Source: Klebsiella pneumoniae
Lineage (GTDB): Bacteria; Pseudomonadota; Gammaproteobacteria; Pseudomonadales; UBA5518
Reading direction: 5' to 3'
Length of the DNA stretch: 64,000 bases
Assembly (NCBI GenBank): GCA_945862145.1
Contig: CAMAXE010000020.1
Span: 1 to 64,000 of the forward strand
Part shown: one piece after another, positions 51,853-62,199 of the stretch
Layout: every line of letters begins with the position of its first letter
Numbering within the stretch: position 1 is the stretch's first letter
Made by a program: the position numbers and the translations under genes
Notes under the pieces: generated by a model
What the model saw: the letters and a program-made list of their open reading frames with translations, nothing else
Told to the model about the DNA's origin: nothing
Databases searched by the model: none

Positions 51853-52479
51853 TTAGCTCATGGATTCCAGCAGAACGCCGGCAAGGGGCCTGGGAAGCGA
51901 GCCCTGGAGCAAAACAGCCGTGCGCGCATATTCGAGCGCTATCGAAAACAGGCTCGCCGCCACCAACGAAGGATTCTCGTCAAATTGCACGGTACCCGGT
52001 GCCTGACAGTGGGCAGCATTGGAGCTTATGGCTTTGCGACAGGCAGTAGGCCGCGCGGCATAGATCAGGCAACGCCCGGCCTCATCCAGCAGAGAGCACG
52101 GCTCGCGGTATTGCTCGGGATCGGGCGTGGCAACTTCCAGACGGGCCTGCCGGCGAAGCCGCTTCAGTACCTTTTTCCGGACCGCCCCGCCAAGCCTGTT
52201 GATCGCTCTGACGACATCAGGGACCTCGCTTTCCAGCAGTTCCACGCGCTGCGAGCAGCAGGCGGAACAGCCTGCCCCGCACGCCAGGCGACCTGCTTCG
52301 GCCTCTGCCTTGGAGAAACCCTCCACGCGGGAGCGATAAAGAATATCCACCTCGCGCACCAGCGATTGATAACTGCCCTCCCGGCCCATGATTTCACGAA
52401 AATCCCGTGTCATCTCATTGATGAGACCGGGATACATGCCCGCAATGGCGATCTCGACATCCTCGTGCTGTTCGGCCAT
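51853..52479 (-). CDS. YkgJ family cysteine-cluster protein
   Basis: CGAGCSACCSQRVELLESEV...PCSLLDEAGRCLIYAARPTACR. Start MAEQHED at 52479. Confidence 0.88.
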   Translation of the reverse strand: MAEQHEDVEIAIAGMYPGLINEMTRDFREIMGREGSYQSLVREVDILYRSRVEGFSKAEAEAGRLACGAGCSACCSQRVELLESEVPDVVRAINRLGGAVRKKVLKRLRRQARLEVATPDPEQYREPCSLLDEAGRCLIYAARPTACRKAISSNAAHCQAPGTVQFDENPSLVAASLFSIALEYARTAVLLQGSLPRPLAGVLLESMS

Positions 52480-52568
52480 GCCCCCCCCCTGCGATACGAC
52501 GTCATCGAGCCAACATATTTCCACGATTATAGTGACGGCGGTATTTCAACTGGGTCATCCGGCGCACC

Positions 52569-54155
52569 GTGAACAAGAGCGAAGACAAGAGATTCATCTA
52601 CGACGAGGTTTCCTACCCGGAACTCTGCTACAGCCTGACGCACCCGGGCAGGGTGGCCGCGATAGGTACGCTGCTGGGTCTACGCCCACCCGCTGTGGAG
52701 CACTGCCGCGTGCTGGAGATAGGTTGCGCCGGGGGCGGCAACCTCGTACCCATGGCCCACTCCCTGCCGGGCAGCAGCTTTGTGGGTATCGATCTTTCCG
52801 AGCGGCAAATCGACAGCGCCCGGCAGTTCGCAGCGGCGCTGGATCTGCACAACCTGCAGTTCAGGCATATGGACCTGATCGATCTCGATCCGGAACTTGG
52901 CGAGTTCGACTACATCATTGCGCACGGCGTCTATTCGTGGGTTCCCGGCCCGGTGCGCGACCGGCTGCTGGCGGCGTGCAAGCGTCACCTCGCGGCAGAT
53001 GGCATCGCCTACGTGAGCTACAACACGCTGCCGGGCTGGAACAACATTCTCACGGTGCGCGAGATGATCAATGTCCGCACCAGGCATCTGTCTGACCCGC
53101 GGGAGAAGGTCCGCGAGGGACGCGAATTCATCGCCTCGATCCTGGCAATGGTCCCCCACCCGGAGCAGTCACCTTTCGCACTGTTTCTGAAGGACTACAT
53201 CGCGACGCGGTTCCGCCGTTTCTCGGATCGCTCGGACTGGGAGGAATCGATGCTGTTGCACGACGAACTCAGCACGGTGAATGATCCCGTGTATTTCCAT
53301 CAATTCGCTACCCATGCAGCCGAGCACGGACTGCAATATCTTGCCGATGCGGATTTCCCGCGCGTGATGCCCAACGACATCGAGCCCGAAAACGCGGCCA
53401 AGCTCCAGCAGATGTCCCTGAGCGTGGTGGATTTCGAGCAGTACATGGACTTCGTACGTGACCAGACTTTCCGCGCCACTCTGCTCGTCCACGACAACGT
53501 TCAGATCATGCGGCAACTGGACGGCGAAAAAATCAGAGTACTGTACGTTTCTTCGCGGACTCGCTTCGTGCGCGATGAGGACGGCAACGAATTTTTCCGT
53601 ACTGCAGAGGATGCCCGATGGCCCGCAGAGGAATCCATCACCAGCGCCGCCCTGCTGCACCTCGAGTCCATCGCGCCGCGAGCCGCGCACTTCAACGATC
53701 TCTTCAAAGCTGCCTGTCAGATGCTGAACCTGAGCGGCACACCAGAGAAAGCCGCCAGCGTGCTCGCCGACGACCTCCTGGCGGCCTTCTGCGTCGACAC
53801 GCAGTTGGTGGAACTTCTGGCCTACGATCCCGCGTGTGCCTCGATTGCGCCGGAGCATCCAGAAATGAGCGCCGTGGCGCGCCATCAGGCAGGCCAGTCC
53901 CGCATCGTGAGCAATCTGCGGCATGAACAGATCGAACTGGACGACACGACCAGCGTGCTCGCCCCGCTGTTGGACGGACAACACGACCGCACGGCACTAA
54001 GCCAGGCGCTGGCGTCACGCACCCAAGGTGCTGTGACGATCACGGAGCAGGGTGCGACGAAGGTCCCGGAAGGCGCAACGGTTGATGAGGCGCTCGCCAG
54101 GGAACTCGAGCAGGGCCTCGCCAAGTTGAAGGGCGCGGCCCTGCTGCTTGCCTAG
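52569..54155 (+). CDS. Class I SAM methyltransferase with methyltransferase regulatory domain
   Basis: 528 aa; VLEIGCAGGGNLVPMAHSLPGSSFVGIDLSERQI, then a long C-terminal region as in MethyTransf_Reg/PKMT-type proteins. Confidence 0.85.
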   Translation: MNKSEDKRFIYDEVSYPELCYSLTHPGRVAAIGTLLGLRPPAVEHCRVLEIGCAGGGNLVPMAHSLPGSSFVGIDLSERQIDSARQFAAALDLHNLQFRHMDLIDLDPELGEFDYIIAHGVYSWVPGPVRDRLLAACKRHLAADGIAYVSYNTLPGWNNILTVREMINVRTRHLSDPREKVREGREFIASILAMVPHPEQSPFALFLKDYIATRFRRFSDRSDWEESMLLHDELSTVNDPVYFHQFATHAAEHGLQYLADADFPRVMPNDIEPENAAKLQQMSLSVVDFEQYMDFVRDQTFRATLLVHDNVQIMRQLDGEKIRVLYVSSRTRFVRDEDGNEFFRTAEDARWPAEESITSAALLHLESIAPRAAHFNDLFKAACQMLNLSGTPEKAASVLADDLLAAFCVDTQLVELLAYDPACASIAPEHPEMSAVARHQAGQSRIVSNLRHEQIELDDTTSVLAPLLDGQHDRTALSQALASRTQGAVTITEQGATKVPEGATVDEALARELEQGLAKLKGAALLLA

Positions 54156-54157
54156 CA

Positions 54158-55075
54158 TCACCGCAAGGCCGCCAGGGATTCGTCGGCGGCAATCTCGGCC
54201 AGCAGCCAATCGCGGAAGGCGAGGAACTTGGGCGCATCGTGCGATGAGACCCGACACGCGAGCAGCCACTGGTTGGGATTAAGCACTCGCCTGCCGGGAA
54301 AGAGCTCCAGCAGCGTGCCCGCCTTGAGGTCGCGCTCCATGTAGGGCTGCTGCCCCAGGGCAACGCCGATGCCGCGGACCGCACTGGCGAGCGCCACGTC
54401 ATAGCTCTCGAATCGCAGCCCCGCCGGCTGCGGCGGCACGGCAAGGCCATACGCGCGGAACCACACCTGCCAATCATCGGGCGAGGGATAGACCTGCAGC
54501 AGTTCCTGCCGCAGCAGGTCCGCGGGCTCGCGCAATTCCGGATGCAGGGCGAGATACGCCGGACTGCAGACGGGAAAAAGCTCAGCGCCGAACATCAGCT
54601 CGTAGTGGACACCGGCCTGCGACGGCTGGCCCACGATGATCGCCGCGTCTATATCCGATTGCAGGAACTGCGGGTCGGTCTGCGCGGTGTGCAGGTGCAC
54701 CCGAAATCCGGGGTTATCGCGCTGAAATCCCGCGAGCCGCGGCAAAAGCCAGCGCATCGTGAAGGTCGAATACGCCTGCAGCGTGAGCACGGTGTCGCTG
54801 CGCCCCTGACTGAGCCGTGCGGTGCCCTCGGCAATGCTGTCAAAGGCAACACTGAGCACCGGCAGATAGAGCCTGCCGGCGGCCGTTAACTCGACTGCAC
54901 GCACCCGCCGCACAAAGAGCGGGACGCCGAGCGAATCCTCGAGTCCCTTCACCTGGTGGCTGATCGCCGATTGCGACACGCAGAGCTCTTCGGCAGCGGC
55001 CTTGTAACTCATCAGGCGCGCCGCGGCCTCGAAGGCGCGCAGTGCGTTCAGTGATGGCAGGCGCCGCCGCGACAT
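54158..55075 (-). CDS. LysR family transcriptional regulator (GcvA-like)
   Basis: LPSLNALRAFEAAARLMSYKAAAEELCVSQSAISHQVKGLEDSLGVPLFVRR. Confidence 0.9.
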   Translation of the reverse strand: MSRRRLPSLNALRAFEAAARLMSYKAAAEELCVSQSAISHQVKGLEDSLGVPLFVRRVRAVELTAAGRLYLPVLSVAFDSIAEGTARLSQGRSDTVLTLQAYSTFTMRWLLPRLAGFQRDNPGFRVHLHTAQTDPQFLQSDIDAAIIVGQPSQAGVHYELMFGAELFPVCSPAYLALHPELREPADLLRQELLQVYPSPDDWQVWFRAYGLAVPPQPAGLRFESYDVALASAVRGIGVALGQQPYMERDLKAGTLLELFPGRRVLNPNQWLLACRVSSHDAPKFLAFRDWLLAEIAADESLAALR

Positions 55076-55078
55076 GGC

Positions 55079-56239
55079 TCAGACCTGCAGTGGCAGGCCG
55101 CGGGCGATGCGCTTCTCGGGATCGAAAAACGGCGGTTCCGTGATCACGCCCTGCTGCGCTCCGGCATCGGTAGCTACATCGATGCGCGTGCCAGGCGCGG
55201 GTACTGGGCCCTCGAAGCGCAGGTAACCAATGCCGCAGCCGAGTTGCGGCGAGCGCGCCGAGGCAGTGACATGCCCTGCCACACCGGAAGACGAACGCAC
55301 CGCAGCACCGCGCAGAGGCACGCCACCGTCGCAGCGCAGACCGGTCAGCCGCAGCGTCCGGTCGCACTGTGCGAGCGCCGCACGCCCGATGAAATCACTG
55401 CGCTCCATGTCCACGAAGCGACCGAGACCCACCTGCCAGGGATTCAGGCCGCGATCGAAGTCGGTGCCGTAATCGAGAATGCCAGCCTCGATGCGGCGCA
55501 TCGTCATGGACGCGAGCGCGCCGGACTGCAGGCCGAAGGGCGCACCCGCTGTCAGCAGTGTGTTCCACAGTGCCTCGTTGTGGGTGCCGTTGATGGACGT
55601 GTAGATCTCGAAACCCAACTCGCCCGTCCAGCCCGTGCGGGACAGCACCACCGGCTGCCCACCGATCACGCCCTGCGCCACGCCGAAATAGCGCCAGTCG
55701 GGCCCGGGCGCGGGTTCCGCCACCGCCTGCAGTATCTCGAGCGCACGGGCTCCCTGTACCTGCAGCGCCCAGACACCCGGGTCGAAAACCCGCACATCCA
55801 TGCCGATGGCCTGCGCCTCGAGCCAGGGCAGGAATTCGCCGTCGGCAATCACGTACCAGAAACGGTCCTCCGCAAGGCGCATCAGCACGCCGTCCATCAG
55901 CAATCCGCCCTGCACATCGCAGGCAAGGCCATAGGCCGCGCGATTGACACCAAGGCTGCCGGTACGGCGCACCAGCGCCTTGTCGAGAAATTTCACGGCA
56001 TCCGGTCCGCTGATTTCGAGCGGACGCTCCGGAACGTCGTAGAGCATGGCGTTGTGGCGCAGGCGCCAGTACTCGGCCAGCGCATCACCACCCAGATCGA
56101 GCGGGTAGAGCCGCTGGTTGTAGACGCCGTAGCGCGCCTCCGGGCAATCGTAGAAACGGAAGAACGGCGAGCGCAGGAAGCGGTGGCTGGAGACGTTCAA
56201 GACGCCGCCGGCGACCTTGGGTGCTGAAACGTGGCTCAT
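55079..56239 (-). CDS. GcvT-like aminomethyltransferase/THF-dependent demethylase family protein
   Basis: SRTGWTGELGFEIYTS..., RIEAGILDYGTDFDRGLNPWQVGLGRFVDM; start MSHVSAPK at 56239. Confidence 0.88.
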   Translation of the reverse strand: MSHVSAPKVAGGVLNVSSHRFLRSPFFRFYDCPEARYGVYNQRLYPLDLGGDALAEYWRLRHNAMLYDVPERPLEISGPDAVKFLDKALVRRTGSLGVNRAAYGLACDVQGGLLMDGVLMRLAEDRFWYVIADGEFLPWLEAQAIGMDVRVFDPGVWALQVQGARALEILQAVAEPAPGPDWRYFGVAQGVIGGQPVVLSRTGWTGELGFEIYTSINGTHNEALWNTLLTAGAPFGLQSGALASMTMRRIEAGILDYGTDFDRGLNPWQVGLGRFVDMERSDFIGRAALAQCDRTLRLTGLRCDGGVPLRGAAVRSSSGVAGHVTASARSPQLGCGIGYLRFEGPVPAPGTRIDVATDAGAQQGVITEPPFFDPEKRIARGLPLQV

Positions 56240-56252
56240 GGTGTGTGTCCTG

Positions 56253-57674
56253 TCAGATGCTGAAGCCGCCCAGCTTGGTCTCGAGGTATTCCTCGATGCC
56301 CTGCCGTGCACCCTCGCGGCCAAGGCCGCTGTCCTTGATGCCGCCGAAAGGCGCTGCCGCGCTGGTGGGGTTGATGTCGTTGATGCCGACCATGCCGAAC
56401 TGCAGACCCTCGAACATGCGCATGGCACGCGCGATGTTCTGCGTGTAGACGTAGGCGGCGAGCCCGTAGCGCGTGTCGTTGGCCATCGCGAGCACTTCCT
56501 GCTCGGTATCGAAGAGGATCACCGGTGCCACCGGCCCGAAGGTCTCCTCGCGGTAGATGCGCATGGCGGGCGTTACGGCGCTTAACAGCGTGGGCGCGTA
56601 GAAAAATCCGCGCTCGAGTCCGCCATCACTTAAACGCTTGCCGCCCGTGTGCAGCGTGGCGCCCAGCGCGAGCGCGTCCTGCACCTGCGCCTCCACCTTG
56701 TCGATGGCACGCTGGCTGAAAAGCGGGCCCACGGTGCTTTTTTCGTCCATGCCATCACCCGCACGCTGCGCCGCCACGCGTGCCTCGAGTGTCCGCAGGA
56801 AAGGCTCGGCGATGCTGCGCTGCACGAAGATGCGGTTGGGGCTGATGCAGGCCTGACCGGTGTTCAGGAATTTCACCGCGGCCGCGCCCTTGGCGGCGTG
56901 CACCGGGTCCGCGTCTTCGAACACGACGAACGGTGCGTGCCCGCCAAGTTCCAGCGACACCCGCTTGAATTGCGCGGCAGCAGCCTGATAGAGCCTGCGA
57001 CCCACCTCGGTGGAACCGGTGAAACTCAGCTTGCGCACCCGCGGATCAGTGCAGAACGCCTCGCCCACGGGGGCCGGGTCAGAGGTGGTGACGAGGTTGG
57101 CGACACCGGCGGGAATGCCCGCATCTTCCAGAATGCGGAAGACCGCCATCGCACAGAGCGGCGTGGATTCGGCGGGTTTCAGCACAATGGTGCAACCGGC
57201 GGCGAGGGCGGGCGCAACCTTGCGGGTGATCATCGAGACGGGGTAGTTCCAGGGCGTGATCGCACAGACCACGCCCACCGGTTCACGCCGCACCAGGAAA
57301 CGCTGATCAGCACGCGCCGAGGGGATCATCTCGCCATAGACACGCTTGGCTTCCTCGGCAAACCAGAGCAGGAAATCCGCGGCGTATTTCACTTCGGTGA
57401 GAGCCATTTTCAGCGGCTTACCCTGTTCGGCGGTCATCAGTCGCGCGAGTTCCTCGCGCTTGGCCATCATCAGCTCCCAGGCGCGGTAGAGCCTTGCCGA
57501 GCGCTCATAGGCGCCACAGCCTGCCCAGGCGGGGAAGGCTGCGGCTGCCGCCGCGATGGCCGCATCGGCCTCGGCTGCGCCGCCATCGGGTGCGGTGCCG
57601 ATCTGTTCGCCGTTAGCGGGGTTGAATACAGCGAACTCCCGCAACCCGCCCAGCCATTGGCCGTTGATGTACAT
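56253..57674 (-). CDS. NAD-dependent succinate-semialdehyde dehydrogenase-type aldehyde dehydrogenase
   Basis: ITPWNYPVSMITRKVAPALAAGCTIVLKPAE; SLELGGHAPFVVFEDAD; NTGQACISPNR. Confidence 0.93.
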   Translation of the reverse strand: MYINGQWLGGLREFAVFNPANGEQIGTAPDGGAAEADAAIAAAAAAFPAWAGCGAYERSARLYRAWELMMAKREELARLMTAEQGKPLKMALTEVKYAADFLLWFAEEAKRVYGEMIPSARADQRFLVRREPVGVVCAITPWNYPVSMITRKVAPALAAGCTIVLKPAESTPLCAMAVFRILEDAGIPAGVANLVTTSDPAPVGEAFCTDPRVRKLSFTGSTEVGRRLYQAAAAQFKRVSLELGGHAPFVVFEDADPVHAAKGAAAVKFLNTGQACISPNRIFVQRSIAEPFLRTLEARVAAQRAGDGMDEKSTVGPLFSQRAIDKVEAQVQDALALGATLHTGGKRLSDGGLERGFFYAPTLLSAVTPAMRIYREETFGPVAPVILFDTEQEVLAMANDTRYGLAAYVYTQNIARAMRMFEGLQFGMVGINDINPTSAAAPFGGIKDSGLGREGARQGIEEYLETKLGGFSI

Positions 57675-57754
57675 CTCTGAGATCTCCTCATCACTAAAAG
57701 CTGAACAGACGCGGTCTGCGATCGCAGCTTGAACCGATTTTTACCGCCCATTTT

Positions 57755-57767
57755 GCAATTTAATTGC
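57755..57767. promoter_or_regulatory. Perfect palindrome GCAATTTAATTGC (operator candidate)
   Basis: Lies in the divergent intergenic region 57675-58008; a second palindrome CTCATGCATGAG is at 57804-57815. Confidence 0.4.
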
Positions 57768-58008
57768 CCATAACCACAGAACTAGATGGATGATTTTCCT
57801 GATCTCATGCATGAGCTGACGTACGCCATTAAAAAATCATCGAGTGCTTGGCTGCCGGAAGCCTCGCCTCCTAGACTGCCCGAGCCATGACAGCCCGGAT
57901 CGCGTGCAGGCCGGCGTTGCGCGACAATCCCGAACGCCGGCGCGGGCCCTGGCAGCCACGCACCGAGCACGCCGCAAACCGGCGCCTGAGCAACCCACGG
58001 GAGAACCC

Positions 58009-58995
58009 ATGCAAGCAGCCCGCTTCGAGCGCTTCGGCGCTGCCGACGATGTACTGGTCATCGGCGAATTGCCGGATCCCAAGCCTGCACCGGGCGAGGT
58101 GCTGGTGCGCCTGCACACGAGTTCACCCAACCCCTCTGATGTGAAAAAACGCGCCGGGGCTGCACCCGGACTGCTGGACGGCGGCTTCATCGTGCCGCAC
58201 AGCGACGGTGCCGGGGTGATCGAATCCGTGGGCGTCGGGGTGTTACCCGCGCGCGTCGGCGAGCACGTGTGGGTGTATCAGGCGCAGCACGCAAGACGCT
58301 TCGGCACGGCCGCGCAGTACGTGACGATCGCCAGCGAACGTGCGCCCGTGCTGGCGCCAGAAGCGGATTTCGCGGCAGGCGCCTGCCTCGGCATTCCCGC
58401 CATGACCGCGCACCGCTGCGTCTTTGCCGACGGGCCCGTGGCCGGCCAGCATGTGCTGGTGACCGGAGGCGCGGGCCGCGTGGGCTGGTACGCGATCCAG
58501 TGGGCGCGGGATGCGGGCGCCACCGTTATCGCAACAGCATCCAACGAGACCGACCGCGCCGCCTGCCTGTCGCTCGGCGCGCAGGCCGTGGTGAATCACC
58601 GGGAACTCGACTGGGGCAAACAGGTGCTCGATGCCACCGGTGGCGCGCGCATCAACCGCGTGATCGACGTGGAATTCGGCGCCAACCTGCCGCAGGTACT
58701 GGAGTGCATCCGCACCAGCGGCACGCTGGTGAGTTATGGCTCGGTGCAAGTGCCCGAACCCGTGCTGCCCTTCCGCCGCATGATGTTCTTGGATCTGCTG
58801 CTGCGGCTGGTGATCGTCTACGACATGCCCGAGAGCGCCAAGCAGCAGGCAATAACGGACATCAACACCGCGCTCGCCGCCGGCACACTGCAGCACCGCA
58901 TCGCGGCGCGCTTTGCGTTGCAGGACGTCGCCGCCAGCCACCAGCTAATCGAGGCGGGCACGGCGCGCGGCTGTGTCGTGGTGGATATCGCATGA
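58009..58995 (+). CDS. NADPH:quinone reductase/zinc-binding dehydrogenase family
   Basis: MQAARFERFGAADDVLVIGELPDPKPAPGEVLVRLHTSSPNPSDVK; VLVTGGAGRVGWYAIQWA. Confidence 0.92.
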   Translation: MQAARFERFGAADDVLVIGELPDPKPAPGEVLVRLHTSSPNPSDVKKRAGAAPGLLDGGFIVPHSDGAGVIESVGVGVLPARVGEHVWVYQAQHARRFGTAAQYVTIASERAPVLAPEADFAAGACLGIPAMTAHRCVFADGPVAGQHVLVTGGAGRVGWYAIQWARDAGATVIATASNETDRAACLSLGAQAVVNHRELDWGKQVLDATGGARINRVIDVEFGANLPQVLECIRTSGTLVSYGSVQVPEPVLPFRRMMFLDLLLRLVIVYDMPESAKQQAITDINTALAAGTLQHRIAARFALQDVAASHQLIEAGTARGCVVVDIA

Positions 58996-60542
58996 GCGTA
59001 CTCCGCCGATTGGCCGGCGCGGCACTGATCACCGCACTGGCCGGCGGCTGTCTGGCAGATGACGCCACAGCGCCCCGCGTCACGCTGGGTGGCACCACAT
59101 TCGAGGGTATCGCCACCGGCGATGGTGAGGGCTCGGCTTTTCTCGGCATCCCCTTCGCGGCGCCGCCCGTCGGCGCGCTGCGATGGTCCGCGCCCACGCC
59201 CTGGCAGCCTACCGGTGCGCGCTACGCGGCAACCCGGTTCGCGCCAGGTTGCCTGCAGGATGAGCGCATGGTGGGCTGGTACCGCGACCTGATCCGCGCC
59301 TTTGACGGCGACCCGGCTGGCATGCCTGCCCCGTCCTTCAGTGAAGATTGCCTCTACCTGAACCTGTGGCGCCCCGGCCCCGCGCGCGCACCGCTGCCGG
59401 TGCTGGTGTGGATCCACGGCGGCAGCAACAAGGGCGGCTGGAGCTCGGAGCCCAACTACGCGGGCAAGATGCTCGCTCGCAAAGGGTTGGTGGTGGTGAG
59501 CATCGCCTATCGTCTCGGCGTGTTCGGTTTCTTCAGCCTGCCGGGGCTGCCGCAGTCGAATTTCGCGCTGCAGGACCAGATCGCAGCACTGCGATGGGTG
59601 CGCGAGAACATTGCGGCCTTCGGTGGAGACCCCTCGCGGGTCACGGTGGCCGGTGAATCCTCTGGCGCCAACGACATCGCCTACCTGCTCGCGTCACCCG
59701 CGGCACGCGGGCTGTTCCAGCGCGCGATCATGCAGAGCGGTGCCTCGGTGCTTAGCGATCGAGGCGGCCGTGAGGAGTCGCGCAGCCGCGGTCTCGCGCT
59801 GGCCTCGGCCCTCGGCGTCAAGGGCAAGCCGTCGTCGCTGGATGCGCTGCGCGCTATCGACGGGCGTCGCATCCTGGAAGCAGCCGATACCGTTTATGCA
59901 GGGCATTATTTCGATCCGGTGGTTGACGGCGACACCCTGAACGAGTCCCTGTCGCACGCCGTGGCGGCGGGACGCCTCGCCGCAGTACCGCTGTTGATCG
60001 GCACCAACGCCGACGAATGGCGCATGTATCTGAAGCAACCACTGGACGAAACCCGCTGGCTCGCCGAGCACGCCGCGGGACGCGAGCAGGCGGTGCGCAC
60101 CGCGCTCGCCACCGAGCACGATGCGATACGACGGATGGACCGCCTCGAGACCGCGCGCAACTTCGTCTGCAACTCGCTCGCGCTCGCCTCCGCCGTAACG
60201 CGCAACGGACAGTCTGCCTGGGTCTACCATTTCACCCGCGTGCGCTCAGGCATCGGCGGTGAACGACTGGGCGCCTACCACGGCGCGGAGATCGCATATG
60301 TGTTCGGCACGCACGATGCGTGGCTGCCCACCGCAGCCACTGATCACGCGCTGGGCCGGCAGATGATGGGTTACTGGAGCCGATTCGCCCGCGCCGGCAA
60401 TCCCGAAGACGGGATATCACCGCCGTGGCCACGCTGGTCGCCCGACACGTCGCAGACGCTGCAACTGGGCGATGACGTTACGTCGGTGACACACCCGGAA
60501 TCGGCACTGTGCACAGCGCTCTTGCCAGACGCCACCCACTGA
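58992..60542 (+). CDS. Type-B carboxylesterase, probable lipoprotein
   Basis: LAGGC lipobox; GESSGA nucleophile elbow; SEDCLYLNLWRP. Start at 58992 inside the longer ORF. Confidence 0.92.
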   Translation: MSVLRRLAGAALITALAGGCLADDATAPRVTLGGTTFEGIATGDGEGSAFLGIPFAAPPVGALRWSAPTPWQPTGARYAATRFAPGCLQDERMVGWYRDLIRAFDGDPAGMPAPSFSEDCLYLNLWRPGPARAPLPVLVWIHGGSNKGGWSSEPNYAGKMLARKGLVVVSIAYRLGVFGFFSLPGLPQSNFALQDQIAALRWVRENIAAFGGDPSRVTVAGESSGANDIAYLLASPAARGLFQRAIMQSGASVLSDRGGREESRSRGLALASALGVKGKPSSLDALRAIDGRRILEAADTVYAGHYFDPVVDGDTLNESLSHAVAAGRLAAVPLLIGTNADEWRMYLKQPLDETRWLAEHAAGREQAVRTALATEHDAIRRMDRLETARNFVCNSLALASAVTRNGQSAWVYHFTRVRSGIGGERLGAYHGAEIAYVFGTHDAWLPTAATDHALGRQMMGYWSRFARAGNPEDGISPPWPRWSPDTSQTLQLGDDVTSVTHPESALCTALLPDATH

Positions 60543-60567
60543 AAACGCCAAGACCCCCGAGACCGCC

Positions 60568-62097
60568 ATGCCAAACCCCCGGATCGACCCCGTTATGTTC
60601 GGCACTGCTTTCGCCATCATGGTGTGTGCCGCAGGCCCGATACTGCTGGCGCCACATGAGGCCGGCGAGATCATCATCGCCACCTACGACTGGATCGCCA
60701 ACACGCTGGGCCTGGTCTACCAGTGGGGCGTGTACGGGATGATGGGGTTTCTCGGATGGCTCGCCTTCGGGCCACACGGGCACCGCCGCCTTGGCAAACC
60801 CGAAGACCGTCCCGAGTTCAGCACCCGCAGCTGGATCGCGATGCTGTTCTGCGCCGGCGTAGGCGCCACACTGATCTACTGGGGCACCATCGAGTGGACC
60901 TACTACCTCGACACCCCACCATTCGGCGCCAAACCCGGCAGCCCGGAGGCATTCTCCTGGGCCACCACCTACGGGATGTTCCATTGGGGGCCCGTTGCCT
61001 GGGCGATCTACGCGCTGCCGACCGTGGCGATTGCCTGGGAGTACTACGGCCGTGGTGTGCCTTACCTGCGCCTCAGCACCGCCTGTCACACACTCTTCGG
61101 TAAGCGCGGGGAGCAGTCGGTGCCGGCGCGGATACTCGACGGGATCTTCATGCTCGCGCTGCTCTCCGGTGCCGGCACCTCCATCGGTCTGGCGGTACCG
61201 ATGATCTCTGCCTCGCTGGCGGATGCCCTGGGCATCACGCGGACGCTGGCGCTCGATATAGGAACGGTTGCCTGCTGCATGTCGCTGCTCGCGCTGGCGG
61301 CCTGGGCGGGCTTGTCCAAGGGTATCGCGCGGGCGGCAGAGCTGAACGTCGGGGTGGCGCTCGGGTTGCTCGTGCTGGTACTGATCGCAGGGCCCACGCT
61401 CTTCATCCTGCGCACCGGCACCGAAAGTCTCGGCTTCATGCTGCAGAACCTGATCCGCATGGTGAGCTACACCGACCCGGTGGCGCGCACGGGATTCGTC
61501 GAGGACTGGACGATCTTCTACTGGGCGTGGTGGATCGCCTACGGCCCCTTTGTCGGGCTGTTCGTAGCGCGGGTATCACGGGGCAGGACGCTGCGCGAAC
61601 TGATCGTCTCGATGTCGGTGTATGGCAGCCTGGGCTCGGCGGCGTTTTTTATCGTGCTCGGCAATTACGCGCTGTGGCTGGACCTGCACGGTGTGCTGCC
61701 GGTGCGGGAGATCCTGCGCACGCAGGATCCCGCAGAAGCGATCGCGGCGGTGATCGGCACGCTGCCGCTGGGGCGCGTGGCGCAGTTCATCTTCGGGGTG
61801 ATGGCGATCGTCTTCATCGCCGCCACCTACAACTCCAAGGTCTATGCGCTGGCGGCCTGCACCACGCAAAAACTTGCCGCCGGCCAGGACCCGGCGCGCT
61901 GGAACCGCATGTTCTGGGCCATCGGACTCGGCATGCTGCCGATCGCGCTGATGTCGGTCGAGGGCGGCATCAAGGTGGCCAAGTCCGCCGTGCTGGTGGC
62001 CTCGCTGCCGCTGCTGGTGGTATCGCTGCTCATGTGCATGAACCTGCGCAAGAGCCTGCGGGAAGTAGCCGCCGCAGAAGGCACGATTTCACCCTAG
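60568..62097 (+). CDS. BCCT family (betaine/carnitine/choline) transporter
   Basis: 509 aa; GTIEWTYYLDTPPFGAKPGSPEAFSWATTYGMFHWGPVAWAIYALPTVAIAW. Confidence 0.93.
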   Translation: MPNPRIDPVMFGTAFAIMVCAAGPILLAPHEAGEIIIATYDWIANTLGLVYQWGVYGMMGFLGWLAFGPHGHRRLGKPEDRPEFSTRSWIAMLFCAGVGATLIYWGTIEWTYYLDTPPFGAKPGSPEAFSWATTYGMFHWGPVAWAIYALPTVAIAWEYYGRGVPYLRLSTACHTLFGKRGEQSVPARILDGIFMLALLSGAGTSIGLAVPMISASLADALGITRTLALDIGTVACCMSLLALAAWAGLSKGIARAAELNVGVALGLLVLVLIAGPTLFILRTGTESLGFMLQNLIRMVSYTDPVARTGFVEDWTIFYWAWWIAYGPFVGLFVARVSRGRTLRELIVSMSVYGSLGSAAFFIVLGNYALWLDLHGVLPVREILRTQDPAEAIAAVIGTLPLGRVAQFIFGVMAIVFIAATYNSKVYALAACTTQKLAAGQDPARWNRMFWAIGLGMLPIALMSVEGGIKVAKSAVLVASLPLLVVSLLMCMNLRKSLREVAAAEGTISP

Positions 62098-62199
62098 ACC
62101 GACAGCGGGCGCGGCGGCGCGGCGGCTGTGGTCGGCAACGTCGCGCGAGCGGCACGCCACGCGGTAGATCAGCGTCGCCACCGGCAGTCCCACCGGGTA

